NCBI RefSeq assembly: GCF_024138165.1 | Contig: NZ_CP100000.1 | Coordinates: forward strand, 558,001 to 622,000 | Reading direction: 5' to 3' | Length of the DNA: 64,000 nucleotides | DNA from: Halorussus vallis | GTDB lineage: Archaea > Halobacteriota > Halobacteria > Halobacteriales > Haladaptataceae | In this document: positions 26,671 to 33,972 of the stretch, piece by piece | Numbering within the stretch: the stretch's first letter is position 1 | Layout: every line of letters begins with the position of its first letter | The notes under the pieces: generated by a model | Database searches by the model: none | What the model was told of the DNA's origin: nothing | What the model saw: the letters and a program-made list of their open reading frames with translations, nothing else | Made by a program: the position numbers and the translations under genes

Positions 26671-26794
26671 ACGACTGCCGGCCGAATCTTCGCCGCGGCG
26701 TTCCTTGATGAAGCGGCGTTTTCTCGCGATCGGCGACGCTTCGCGTCGCGAGGCGTCGTCGGTCGATTTACGAAAAGAAAGAGCGTCAGCGGGG

Positions 26795-27199
26795 CTATAC
26801 GTCGGACAGTTCCTTGTAGTGGGTGTGTTCGAGGTACTCCTCTAGCGTCGGCTGTCGCCAGTAGCGGACGGTACCGCTCCGTTCGTCGTAGTCGACGATG
26901 TCGGCCGCGGCGATCCGCGGAAGGTGGGTTTCGCGGAGCGAGTCCGCGACGTCGGCGTGGAAGGCCTCGGTCAGTTTCGCATCGTCGGCCTGGGCCTCCA
27001 TCATCGCCACCTTGTCCGCCAGCGTCTCGACGTCGGCGAGACCGTCTTCGGCGCTCGTGAGCGCGTACAGCGCGTAGCGCCGTCGCTTCTCGGAGAGGAG
27101 GTCGAACAGCACGTCGAACGAGGGGGTAGTCACGGCTCTACCGCATTGGAGGGCGTGTCGCCCCTCGCTCGAACCCTTTCGGACCGGATCGTCGCTCAT
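26795..27199 (-). CDS. DUF7344-like winged-helix regulator
   Basis: A 134-residue protein whose core FDVLFDLLSEKRRRYALYAL (residues about 28-47) is the opening helix pair of the haloarchaeal DUF7344 HTH family, followed by DVETLADKVAMME, DVADSLRETHLPRIAAADIVDYDERSGTVRYW, the standard winged-helix end. Probably a DNA-binding regulator. The first 23 residues are variable; a GTG in TTPSF context would be an alternative start. A T-rich element about 25-30 bp upstream may be its promoter. It is inserted, with the Bat-like gene, between two genes that are adjacent in many archaea. Confidence 0.7.
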   Translation of the reverse strand: MSDDPVRKGSSEGRHALQCGRAVTTPSFDVLFDLLSEKRRRYALYALTSAEDGLADVETLADKVAMMEAQADDAKLTEAFHADVADSLRETHLPRIAAADIVDYDERSGTVRYWRQPTLEEYLEHTHYKELSDV

Positions 27200-27230
27200 T
27201 GTTGCCGGTGACCTCCATCGTCTTTTTTCG

Positions 27231-27279
27231 CTACCAGGGTCAACAAACCTATACCTTAATAGCTAGGTACCCTCGGTAG
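27231..27279. promoter_or_regulatory. Near-perfect inverted repeat around an AT-rich promoter
   Basis: CTACCAGGGT (27231-27240) and ACCCTCGGTAG (27269-27279) are complementary apart from one extra base, and enclose CCTTAAT (a TATA-like element at about 27254-27260). CTACC recurs at 27291. The arrangement suggests a regulator site over a promoter firing to the right, toward the micro-ORF, or shared with the minus-strand DUF7344-like gene. Confidence 0.4.
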
Positions 27280-27287
27280 AGAGTGTC

Positions 27288-27359
27288 ATGCTACCAATAA
27301 CAAGCGTCTCAGCGGTCGCGTCGACGGCACTTTCGTTCGTTGTTCCCAGGCGGGCATAA
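27288..27359 (+). CDS. Possible 23-residue leaderless micro-ORF
   Basis: ATG at 27288 opens a frame of 23 codons ending TAA, giving a hydrophobic peptide (MLPITSVSAVASTALSFVVP, then RRA). A TATA-like CCTTAAT is centred about 30 bp upstream, the normal leaderless spacing, and nothing else on this strand follows for kilobases. Either a microprotein or the 5' end of a small RNA would explain the promoter. Coding is unproven. Confidence 0.3.
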   Translation: MLPITSVSAVASTALSFVVPRRA

Positions 27360-27459
27360 AGGGTCGGCGCCCGGCGCGGCCGGTTCGGACCGCGGTGACA
27401 GACTCGTGACCGTCACCGCGCTCGGACGACCCGCGTCGCGGGTCGTCCGAGTGCGGAGC

Positions 27460-29514
27460 TCACCGGTCGAACAGCGTGCCGAGGAGTTTGCGCTGGGCGG
27501 CCCGCAGGTGCTGGTGGAGCGTCGGCGAACTGATGTCGAGCGAGTCGGCGATCTCCTCGGCCGTGCTCCCGCGCGGGTAGCCGTAGTAGCCGGCGTAGTA
27601 CGCCGCCCGGAGCGCGGTCTGTTGCTTCTCGGTCAACTCCTCGGTCATCGACCGGTCGTAGTCCTGCGCGGTTCGGTCGAGGCTCTCGACCACGCGCTTG
27701 CCGACCAGTTCCGCGGTGGGGTACGCCGCCCGGAAGTTCTCCACGATGGCCCGGACGTCGGCGTCGGGCGGCGCTTTCGCGACGATTCGGGTCACGCCCT
27801 CGTCGACGACCGCGGTTTCGACGATGGTACCGAGGTCGACCAGCCGGTTGACCCCGGAGTCGGCGAACACCACTTCGATGAGTCCCGAATCGCCGTCGCT
27901 CTCGACCACGCGGTGTTCCTCGATGTCGGGGTCGTCGCCGACGAGGCTCACCATCGCCTCCGGCGGAGCCCCTTCGATGGAGATGTAGTGGAGCAGTCGG
28001 TCCTCCGAAACCGGGACGGTGCCGTCGAGTTCGAGCCGACACTCCAGTTCCTCACTCACCGTCCTGGTGAGCGTCTCGGCTCCCTCGTCGCGAAACTCCA
28101 GCTCTATCGACGTGTCGGAGAACAGCAGTTGGCGGTTCTTCACCGCGTTGATGGCGAACGCGACGATCTCCCCGAGCGTCTCCAGCGCGACGCGCTCGCG
28201 GCCGTCGAAGGCGTCGGGGCGCATCCCGCTGACGCCGAGCACGCCGTAGTTCGTCTGGCCGTACGTGAGCGGGACCACCACCGCCGAAACCATCCCCACG
28301 TCGACCAGTAGCTCGCGCTCGTGTTCGGAGAGGAACGAACACGTCCGCACGTCGGAGATGACCAGCGACTCGTTCGTGCGGATGACGCGGTCGATGGACT
28401 CGTTCGCGCCGTCCTTGTCGGTGGTCACGTCGACGATGTGCTCGAAGCGCTCGCGCTCGACGCCGGCGACGGCGTCGACGCGGAGTCCCTCCTCGTCGGA
28501 CCACGGCGTGCCGGCCCACGCGAAGTTGTAGAACTCGGAGTTGGCCAGCCCCTCACAGACCGTCCGCTCTATCTCCTCGCGGGTGGCTGACTCGACGAGC
28601 GACTGGAGGATGTCGTTGACGAGTCCGTTGACGCGGTTGAGCGTCTCCAGTTGCTCGTGGCTCGCCGCGAGTTCGCGCTCGTTCTCGCGGCGCTCGGTCA
28701 CGTCGCGGGCGACCCAGACCACGGCACCGCGGCCGTCTATCGGTTCGCTCAGCGGCGCGGTCCGACTCTCGAACCACCGCGAACCGGACTCCGTCTCCAG
28801 TTGATACTCCATCGTCTCGACGCGGCCGGTCGCGAGCGTCCGCCGGAGGAGGGCGAGGAACTCGTCGGCCTGGTCGTCGTCGAACGCGTCGTGGAGGGTC
28901 CGGCCGACCAACTGCTCCTGTCCGACCGTCTCGAGGTCGTCGGTTCCGGGACCCGACAGCACCTCCAGGTAGCGGCCGGTTTCGTCGATGATGAACGCCG
29001 GGTCCGGGAACGCGTTGGTCAGTTCGCGCATCTGCTCGCCGGGCAGTCCCGCCTCGGTTTCGACGCTGGCGGTCGCGGCGACCCGGGAGACTCGCCGGCG
29101 GAACTCCTCGTCGTCGGCCCCCTTGGTGAGGTAGTCGTCGACGCCGCGCCTGACGGCCTCGCTCGCGACCTCCTCGTTCCCCTCGCTCGTGTAGACGACG
29201 AACGGGAGGTTCGGGTGGTCCTCCCGCACCGATTCCAGCAGCGCGATGCCGTCGGAGTCGGCGAGCGCGTACTCGCTGACGACGCAGTCGACCGACCGGT
29301 CGACCGCGTCGAGGTACTCGCGCGCGGCCGCCGCGGTTCGAACCGTCTCGACCGCGAAGCCGTGGTGGTTGGCCAGCGCCGACGGCGGGGAGTCGTCGAC
29401 GTAGAGGACCCGAACCGAGGTGGTGTCGGCGGTGTGGCTGTGCACGTTCTCGGACGAGTTATTCGCACGAACGCACGTAATTCTCTCGGTCGTCTCGTCG
29501 GACGAACCGGGCAC
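27460..29514 (-). CDS. Bat-like sensor-regulator: receiver-like, PAS, GAF, HTH_10
   Basis: A 684-residue cytosolic protein. Residues about 34-150 are a response-regulator receiver fold (VLYVDD 37-41, YTS 108-110, LTKG with K131), but the phospho-acceptor position reads VVSEYAL, with E81 in place of Asp. Then a PAS domain (about 165-285), a GAF domain (about 300-460), a bacterio-opsin-activator type linker domain, and a C-terminal HTH_10 (ALRAAYYAGYYGYPRGSTAEEIADSL.. region, about 635-680). Such proteins sense redox, light or ligand and regulate transcription in haloarchaea. GTG starts at 29514 or 29445 are both possible; the second removes only a disordered N-terminus. Confidence 0.85.
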   Translation of the reverse strand: MPGSSDETTERITCVRANNSSENVHSHTADTTSVRVLYVDDSPPSALANHHGFAVETVRTAAAAREYLDAVDRSVDCVVSEYALADSDGIALLESVREDHPNLPFVVYTSEGNEEVASEAVRRGVDDYLTKGADDEEFRRRVSRVAATASVETEAGLPGEQMRELTNAFPDPAFIIDETGRYLEVLSGPGTDDLETVGQEQLVGRTLHDAFDDDQADEFLALLRRTLATGRVETMEYQLETESGSRWFESRTAPLSEPIDGRGAVVWVARDVTERRENERELAASHEQLETLNRVNGLVNDILQSLVESATREEIERTVCEGLANSEFYNFAWAGTPWSDEEGLRVDAVAGVERERFEHIVDVTTDKDGANESIDRVIRTNESLVISDVRTCSFLSEHERELLVDVGMVSAVVVPLTYGQTNYGVLGVSGMRPDAFDGRERVALETLGEIVAFAINAVKNRQLLFSDTSIELEFRDEGAETLTRTVSEELECRLELDGTVPVSEDRLLHYISIEGAPPEAMVSLVGDDPDIEEHRVVESDGDSGLIEVVFADSGVNRLVDLGTIVETAVVDEGVTRIVAKAPPDADVRAIVENFRAAYPTAELVGKRVVESLDRTAQDYDRSMTEELTEKQQTALRAAYYAGYYGYPRGSTAEEIADSLDISSPTLHQHLRAAQRKLLGTLFDR

Positions 29515-29567
29515 CCCGCCGAGCGAATCCGGTTTAGTTTTCCCGAGGAGCGCCGAACGACCCGGTA

Positions 29568-31289
29568 ATGGACGACCAACTGCGCGAGCGAATCGAGACG
29601 GAGGCCGAGATTCACGCCCTCGTGAACGCGGTCAAACACGAGAGCGACGCCGACGTGGGCGCGGTGATGGGGCCGCTGATGGGCGAGAACCCCAACTTCC
29701 GCCAGCACGGCGACGAGATCCCGGGCATCATCGGGCCGGTCGTCGCGCGGGTCAACGACCTCGACGTCGAGGAGCGCCGCGAGCGACTGATCGAACTCGA
29801 CCCCGAGTGGGTCGAGGAACTCGAGAGCGAGGACGAGGAGGACGACACGGTGCTGCCCGACCTGCCGAACGCCGAGGAGTACGACGAGATTCGGATGCGC
29901 TGTGCGCCCAACCCCAACGGGCCGTGGCACATGGGCCACGCCCGAATGCCCGCGGTCATCGGCACCTACGCCGAGGAGTACGACGGCGAGTTCATCGTCC
30001 GGTTCGACGACACCGACCCCGAGACGAAGCGACCCCTGCTGTGGGCCTACGACGAGATTCTGGAGGAGGTCGAGTACCTCGGCTTCGAACCCGCCGAGGT
30101 GCTCCGGGCCAGCGACCGCCTCGATGTCTACTACGACCACGCCCGGGACCTCGTCGAGAAGGGAGGAGCCTACACCTGCTCGTGTTCCGGCGAGGCGTTC
30201 TCCGAACTGAAGAACTCCGGGGAGGCCTGCCCGCACCGCGACAAGGACCCCGAAACCACGATGGCGGAGTTCGAGGCCATGATCGACGGCGAGTACGAGT
30301 CGGGCGAGATGGTGCTCCGGGTCAAGACCGACATCGAGCACAAGAACCCCGCCCTGCGCGACTGGGTGGGCTTTCGCATCATCGACACGCCCCATCCCCG
30401 CGAGGAGGCCGAGGACTACCGGTGCTGGCCGATGCTCGACTTCCAGTCGGGCGTCGACGACCACCTCACCGGCGTCACCCACATCATCCGCGGCATCGAC
30501 CTCCAGGACTCGGCGAAGCGCCAGCAGTTCGTCTACGACTACTTCGGCTGGGAGTACCCCGAGGTCATCCACTGGGGCCACGTCCAGGTCGACGAGTACG
30601 ACGTGAAGATGTCGACCTCGACCATCCGCGAACTCATCGAGGCGGGCGACCTCGACGGCTGGGACGACCCGCGAGCGCCCACCCTGCCGAGCGTCCAGCG
30701 CCGGGGCATCCGCGGGGAGGCCATCGTCGACGCGATGGTCGAACTCGGCACCTCGACCAGCAACGTCGACCTGGCGATGAGTTCGGTCTACTCGAACAAC
30801 CGCGAACTGATCGACGACGAGGCCAACCGGTACTTCCTCGTGCGCGAACCTCACGAGGACTTCACCGTCACCGGCGACGCCCCCGAGTCCGGTCACCCGC
30901 CGCTCCACCCCGAACACGAGGACCGCGGCACCCGCGACATCGACGCGGGCAACCGCGTCCGCCTCGAAGACGACGACGTCCCACCGGAGGGCGAGCGTGT
31001 CTGGCTCAAGGGATACGGCTGTTTCCGCAGAGAGGACGACGAACTCGAATACGTCGGCGACGACATCGCCGCGGTCCGCGAGGAGGGCGTCGACGTGGTC
31101 CAGTGGGTGCCCGCCGACACCGCCGTCCTCACCCGGATGCGGACGGTCGGCGGCGACGTGATGGGCTACGCCGAACCCGGCTTCGCCGACCTCGACCCGG
31201 ACACGATGGTCCAGTTCGAGCGCGTCGGCTTCGCGCGGGTGGACCGTCACGAGGACGACGAGAGCGTGGCCTACTTCGCCCACGAGTAA
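29568..31289 (+). CDS. gltX: Glutamyl-tRNA synthetase
   Basis: A 573-residue archaeal-type GluRS. An N-terminal acidic/helical extension (1-100) precedes the class I core: the HIGH motif is HMGH (121-124) in PNPNGPWHMGHARMPAV, and the KMSKS motif appears as VKMSTSTIREL. FDDTDPETKRP and DYRCWPMLDFQS are also typical. C-terminal beta-barrel anticodon-binding domains complete the protein. It charges tRNA-Glu and, lacking an obvious GlnRS partner here, may be non-discriminating for tRNA-Gln. A TATA-like GGTTTAGTTT lies about 30 bp upstream. Confidence 0.95.
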   Translation: MDDQLRERIETEAEIHALVNAVKHESDADVGAVMGPLMGENPNFRQHGDEIPGIIGPVVARVNDLDVEERRERLIELDPEWVEELESEDEEDDTVLPDLPNAEEYDEIRMRCAPNPNGPWHMGHARMPAVIGTYAEEYDGEFIVRFDDTDPETKRPLLWAYDEILEEVEYLGFEPAEVLRASDRLDVYYDHARDLVEKGGAYTCSCSGEAFSELKNSGEACPHRDKDPETTMAEFEAMIDGEYESGEMVLRVKTDIEHKNPALRDWVGFRIIDTPHPREEAEDYRCWPMLDFQSGVDDHLTGVTHIIRGIDLQDSAKRQQFVYDYFGWEYPEVIHWGHVQVDEYDVKMSTSTIRELIEAGDLDGWDDPRAPTLPSVQRRGIRGEAIVDAMVELGTSTSNVDLAMSSVYSNNRELIDDEANRYFLVREPHEDFTVTGDAPESGHPPLHPEHEDRGTRDIDAGNRVRLEDDDVPPEGERVWLKGYGCFRREDDELEYVGDDIAAVREEGVDVVQWVPADTAVLTRMRTVGGDVMGYAEPGFADLDPDTMVQFERVGFARVDRHEDDESVAYFAHE

Positions 31290-31322
31290 TTTCGGTTCCG
31301 GGTTCGGAAAGCGAAAAATACT

Positions 31323-31349
31323 CGTCGCCGACGCGAGGAGTCGGCGACG
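31323..31349. promoter_or_regulatory. 10-bp perfect inverted repeat abutting lipoprotein start codon
   Basis: CGTCGCCGAC and GTCGGCGACG flank a 7-bp loop and end one base before the ATG at 31350. A TATA-like AAAATACTC lies just upstream (about 31313-31321), so the repeat covers the region where transcription should begin. It is well placed for an operator, or could form a 5' hairpin in the mRNA. Confidence 0.4.
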
Positions 31350-31841
31350 ATGTCCGCGCGAATCGCCCGGCCGGGTCCCCTCGTCCTCGCTCTCCTCGCC
31401 GCGCTCGCCGTCCTCGCCGGCTGTTCCGCGTTCGCGCCCCCGGACGACGCCGACGCGTCGGCGTCGTCCGGAAGTCCGGTCCTGCGGGACGTTCGCGTCG
31501 ACAACTACGATAACGCCTCCCACACCGTCAGCGTCCTGGTCGTGCGAAACGACAGCGTGGTCTTCTGGACCACCCGACGAATCGGGAGCAAGCGCCAGAA
31601 CGCCTCGGTCGGGACGGTGGTCGACGGGGCGACGGTCGACCCGCCGGAAATCGCCAAGTCCACCGAGCGGTTCACCGTATTCGTCCAACTCGACGACCGA
31701 ACGAGCGGCGTCAGGTACTCGACGAGGGGGAAATCGCTCTCGTCGTGCTACAGCGTCCGGTTCGCGATTCGGGACGGGCGACTCTCGCCGGGAATCGGCC
31801 ACTGGAACGACGCCGGCGAGCACTGCGCCGACTCGGCGTGA
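31350..31841 (+). CDS. Predicted lipoprotein, unknown function
   Basis: A 163-residue protein with a Sec-type lipoprotein signal: basic start, hydrophobic core LVLALLAALAVLAGC with C25 as lipidation site. A short Asp/Ala/Ser linker (encoded by a 32-bp perfect palindrome) leads to an all-beta looking domain starting VLRDVRVDNYDNASHTVSVLVVRND, with NASHTV typical of small immunoglobulin-like haloarchaeal surface domains. Two cysteines (in SSCYSV and GEHCAD) could form a disulfide. No family recognised. It follows gltX by 60 bp but has its own TATA box. Confidence 0.65.
   Translation: MSARIARPGPLVLALLAALAVLAGCSAFAPPDDADASASSGSPVLRDVRVDNYDNASHTVSVLVVRNDSVVFWTTRRIGSKRQNASVGTVVDGATVDPPEIAKSTERFTVFVQLDDRTSGVRYSTRGKSLSSCYSVRFAIRDGRLSPGIGHWNDAGEHCADSA
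31440..31471. repeat. 32-bp perfect palindrome inside lipoprotein gene
   Basis: CCGGACGACGCCGACG is followed directly by its exact reverse complement, with no spacer. It encodes the linker just after the lipidated cysteine (PDDADASASSG). Such a long perfect palindrome in coding sequence is unlikely by chance and could form a cruciform or an mRNA hairpin early in the gene. Confidence 0.8.
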
Positions 31842-31872
31842 CCACGGTCGGAGCGACCCCGTCCTGACGCCG

Positions 31873-32796
31873 CTACTCCTGCCCGCTCAGGAACGCCTCT
31901 ACCTCGGGAACCATCTCGGGACCCCGCTCTTCCTGGACGAAGTGTCCTGCCTCGGGGAACTCGACCGTCTCCGCGTCCGGGAACAGCGCCTGCCACCGTC
32001 CGAGCGCCTCCCGCCCGAACAGCGGGCGCTTCATCCCCCAGCAGAGCAGGGCCGGTTTGCCCGCGACCCGACGCCGGCGGTCCCAGAGGTCGGCGAGCCA
32101 CGACGTCGAACCCACGAGTTCCCTGGGGAACACCCACGCCCCGGTCCTGTCGTCGGGGTCCCGGAGCGGTTCGCGGTAGTGGCGGTGTATCTCGGGCGTC
32201 AGCCGCGACCGGTCGCCGAAGCCCAGCGGCATCACCCGGTCGACGATGAGATTGTAGCGCCGGTCGAGGTGCCGCGCGGGCCGACTGCCCGCCAGGCCGC
32301 TGAACAACCGGACGTGCATCGCGTCGTCGAGCGGCCACATCGCGGTGTTCATCACGACGAACGACCGGACGTTCTCGGGGTGCTTCGTGGCGTAGTCCAT
32401 CCCCGTCGGGCCGCCCCAGTCCTGGGCGAACAGCGTCAGGTCCTCGAGGCCGAGTTCCTCGACGAACCGTTCGACCACCCTCGCGTGGTCGGCCGGTCGG
32501 TACGACCAGAGCCGAGGTTTGTCCGAGAGGCCGAACCCCAGGAAGTCGGGTGCGATACACCGGTAGTCGTCCGAGAGGCCGCGTATCAGGTGTCGGTAGA
32601 CGAACGACCACGTCGGATTGCCGTGGAGCATGAGCAGCGGACGACCCTCTCCCTCGTCGACGTAGTGGACGCGCCCGGGTTCGAGGTCGACGTACCTGGA
32701 CTCGAACGGGTACTTCTCGCGGTCTATCCAGTCGGGCGCGCCACCCGGCCCGTCCCGCGTTTGCGACGCTCTCTCGCTCGTCTGGTTGTCGTTCAA
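31873..32796 (-). CDS. Haloalkane dehalogenase-like alpha/beta hydrolase
   Basis: A 307-residue hydrolase. It has the haloalkane-dehalogenase pentad: HGNPTW with N60 as halide-stabilising Asn, AQDWGGPTG with nucleophile D126 and halide Trp W127, and EAGHFVQEE with H285 as base. FLGFGLSDKP is the usual substrate-entry strand. The aspartate nucleophile distinguishes it from serine esterases. It could cleave carbon-halogen bonds; related haloacetate dehalogenases and epoxide hydrolases share parts of this pattern. The start is a TTG preceded by purine-rich sequence, with a TATA-like CTTTATTCG about 42 bp upstream; no better start was found. Confidence 0.8.
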   Translation of the reverse strand: MNDNQTSERASQTRDGPGGAPDWIDREKYPFESRYVDLEPGRVHYVDEGEGRPLLMLHGNPTWSFVYRHLIRGLSDDYRCIAPDFLGFGLSDKPRLWSYRPADHARVVERFVEELGLEDLTLFAQDWGGPTGMDYATKHPENVRSFVVMNTAMWPLDDAMHVRLFSGLAGSRPARHLDRRYNLIVDRVMPLGFGDRSRLTPEIHRHYREPLRDPDDRTGAWVFPRELVGSTSWLADLWDRRRRVAGKPALLCWGMKRPLFGREALGRWQALFPDAETVEFPEAGHFVQEERGPEMVPEVEAFLSGQE

Positions 32797-32889
32797 CTGT
32801 ATTCCCCCACTCCCCCCGGGTTCGAGACGGACGCGAATAAAGACTCGCGTGGTCGCCGACCGCCCCGCGCTCGGTCCGTCTCACCGCCG

Positions 32890-33051
32890 TCAGGGCCACT
32901 CGGCGTCGGCGTCCTCCAGCGGATCGGCCACCACGCCGTCCCGCCGGGCGAGCGTCCGGGCGTGGGCGGGGCACACATCGCGATTGTCGGCCCACGGGAC
33001 GTGGAGTCTGACGGCGGCGACGGCCGAACAGCCCTCCTCGGCGCACTCCAT
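32890..33051 (-). CDS. 53-residue cysteine-containing mini-protein
   Basis: MECAEEGCSAVAAVRLHVPW opens a 53-residue protein with C3, C8, a later C-x-x-H (CPAH) and an acidic end, a pattern that could hold one zinc ion. A palindromic TATA-like GACAGTATTTGTC is centred about 29 bp upstream of the ATG at 33051, which is the reason to prefer it over a longer frame beginning at 33153. Similar one-zinc mini-proteins are common in haloarchaea. Function unknown. Confidence 0.55.
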   Translation of the reverse strand: MECAEEGCSAVAAVRLHVPWADNRDVCPAHARTLARRDGVVADPLEDADAEWP

Positions 33052-33260
33052 GGCCGACCGTACGGGACGACCCGACAAATACTGTCGGCCGCAGTCCAAG
33101 GTCGGTCGAGTTTTGTCGGGTCCGTTCAGGTCCAATCCGAGGCTCCGAAACATGGGTAAGAAGTCGAACGAAGTCCGGAATTCTCGGATTCGTTCGAGTC
33201 ACTTAAACAGCAGACATAATCAGGCCCGCAACTGACGGCGTCGGAACGTCTACGTCCCGT

Positions 33261-33545
33261 ATGGGCGAGGACGGCGACTTCCTCGACGACGACTCGACGT
33301 TCACGTACGATGTCGGCGACGGGGAACCGGTAGACGTCGGAGTCGTCCGGGCCGTCGCCAGTATCCGCGACTGCAAACCCACAGAACTCCCGCCGTTACA
33401 CGACAGCGTCGACCCCGACGCGCTCGACGCGCTGTTTCCTTCTTGGCGGAGCAACCGGTCCACCGCCGAGAGCTACGTCACCTTCGACTACTGCGGGTAC
33501 AGGGTCACCGCCACGACCGCGGGTCGAATCTACGTCGAGGAGTGA
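33261..33545 (+). CDS. Stand-alone HalOD1 output-domain protein
   Basis: A 94-residue acidic protein matching the haloarchaeal output domain HalOD1: VGVVRAVASIRDCKPTELPPLHDSVDPDALDALF followed by VTFDYCGYRVTATTAGRIYVEE as the final beta hairpin. HalOD1 usually hangs on response regulators; stand-alone copies are frequent in haloarchaea and are presumed to take part in signalling by protein contact. A close relative follows 94 bp downstream. Confidence 0.8.
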   Translation: MGEDGDFLDDDSTFTYDVGDGEPVDVGVVRAVASIRDCKPTELPPLHDSVDPDALDALFPSWRSNRSTAESYVTFDYCGYRVTATTAGRIYVEE

Positions 33546-33639
33546 CGCCACGCCGAGCGACTCGGCGCCCTTTCCCCGGGCGATTTCGACCCCCTAACTG
33601 AAACCCCTGACCGATAAGCCCGAGCGACGAGGGAGGTGG

Positions 33640-33948
33640 ATGAACAATCGTCCACAAATGAGGGACCCGGAAATCGCGCTCTCCGAGAGGGTAGACCGGA
33701 GGTACGACGTTTCGGACGAGGAGCCGTTGAGTTGCGCCATCGCCACCGCCGTGGGAAACGCGAGCGACCAGGACCCGACCGACCTCGAACCGCTCGGCGA
33801 CTACGTGAACGTGAACGCCCTGAACCAACTCTTCGACGGCGCTGCGGAGTCGAACCGCCGAACCGGCGGTCACGTCGCGTTTCGATACGGCGACCGGGAG
33901 GTCCTCGTCACCGACGACGGCGTGGTGCTGGTCGCGGGTTCGGAGTAG
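33640..33948 (+). CDS. Second stand-alone HalOD1 output-domain protein
   Basis: A 102-residue paralogue of the preceding gene. Shared positions include LSCAIATAVGNASDQDPTDLEPL against VRAVASIRDCKPTELPPL, VNVNALNQLF against VDPDALDALF, and VAFRYGDREVLVTDDGVVLV against VTFDYCGYRVTATTAGRIYV. The tandem pair probably arose by duplication. It ends 25 bp from the convergent tmcA gene. Confidence 0.8.
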   Translation: MNNRPQMRDPEIALSERVDRRYDVSDEEPLSCAIATAVGNASDQDPTDLEPLGDYVNVNALNQLFDGAAESNRRTGGHVAFRYGDREVLVTDDGVVLVAGSE

Positions 33949-33972
33949 TTCGAGAGGACAATCGGAGGAAAC

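Noticed and set aside
29568-31289. GluRS read as a fused or duplicated gene because of its 100-residue N-terminal extension
   Set aside because: The extension is the normal archaeal GluRS N-terminus; the catalytic motifs occur once and in order.
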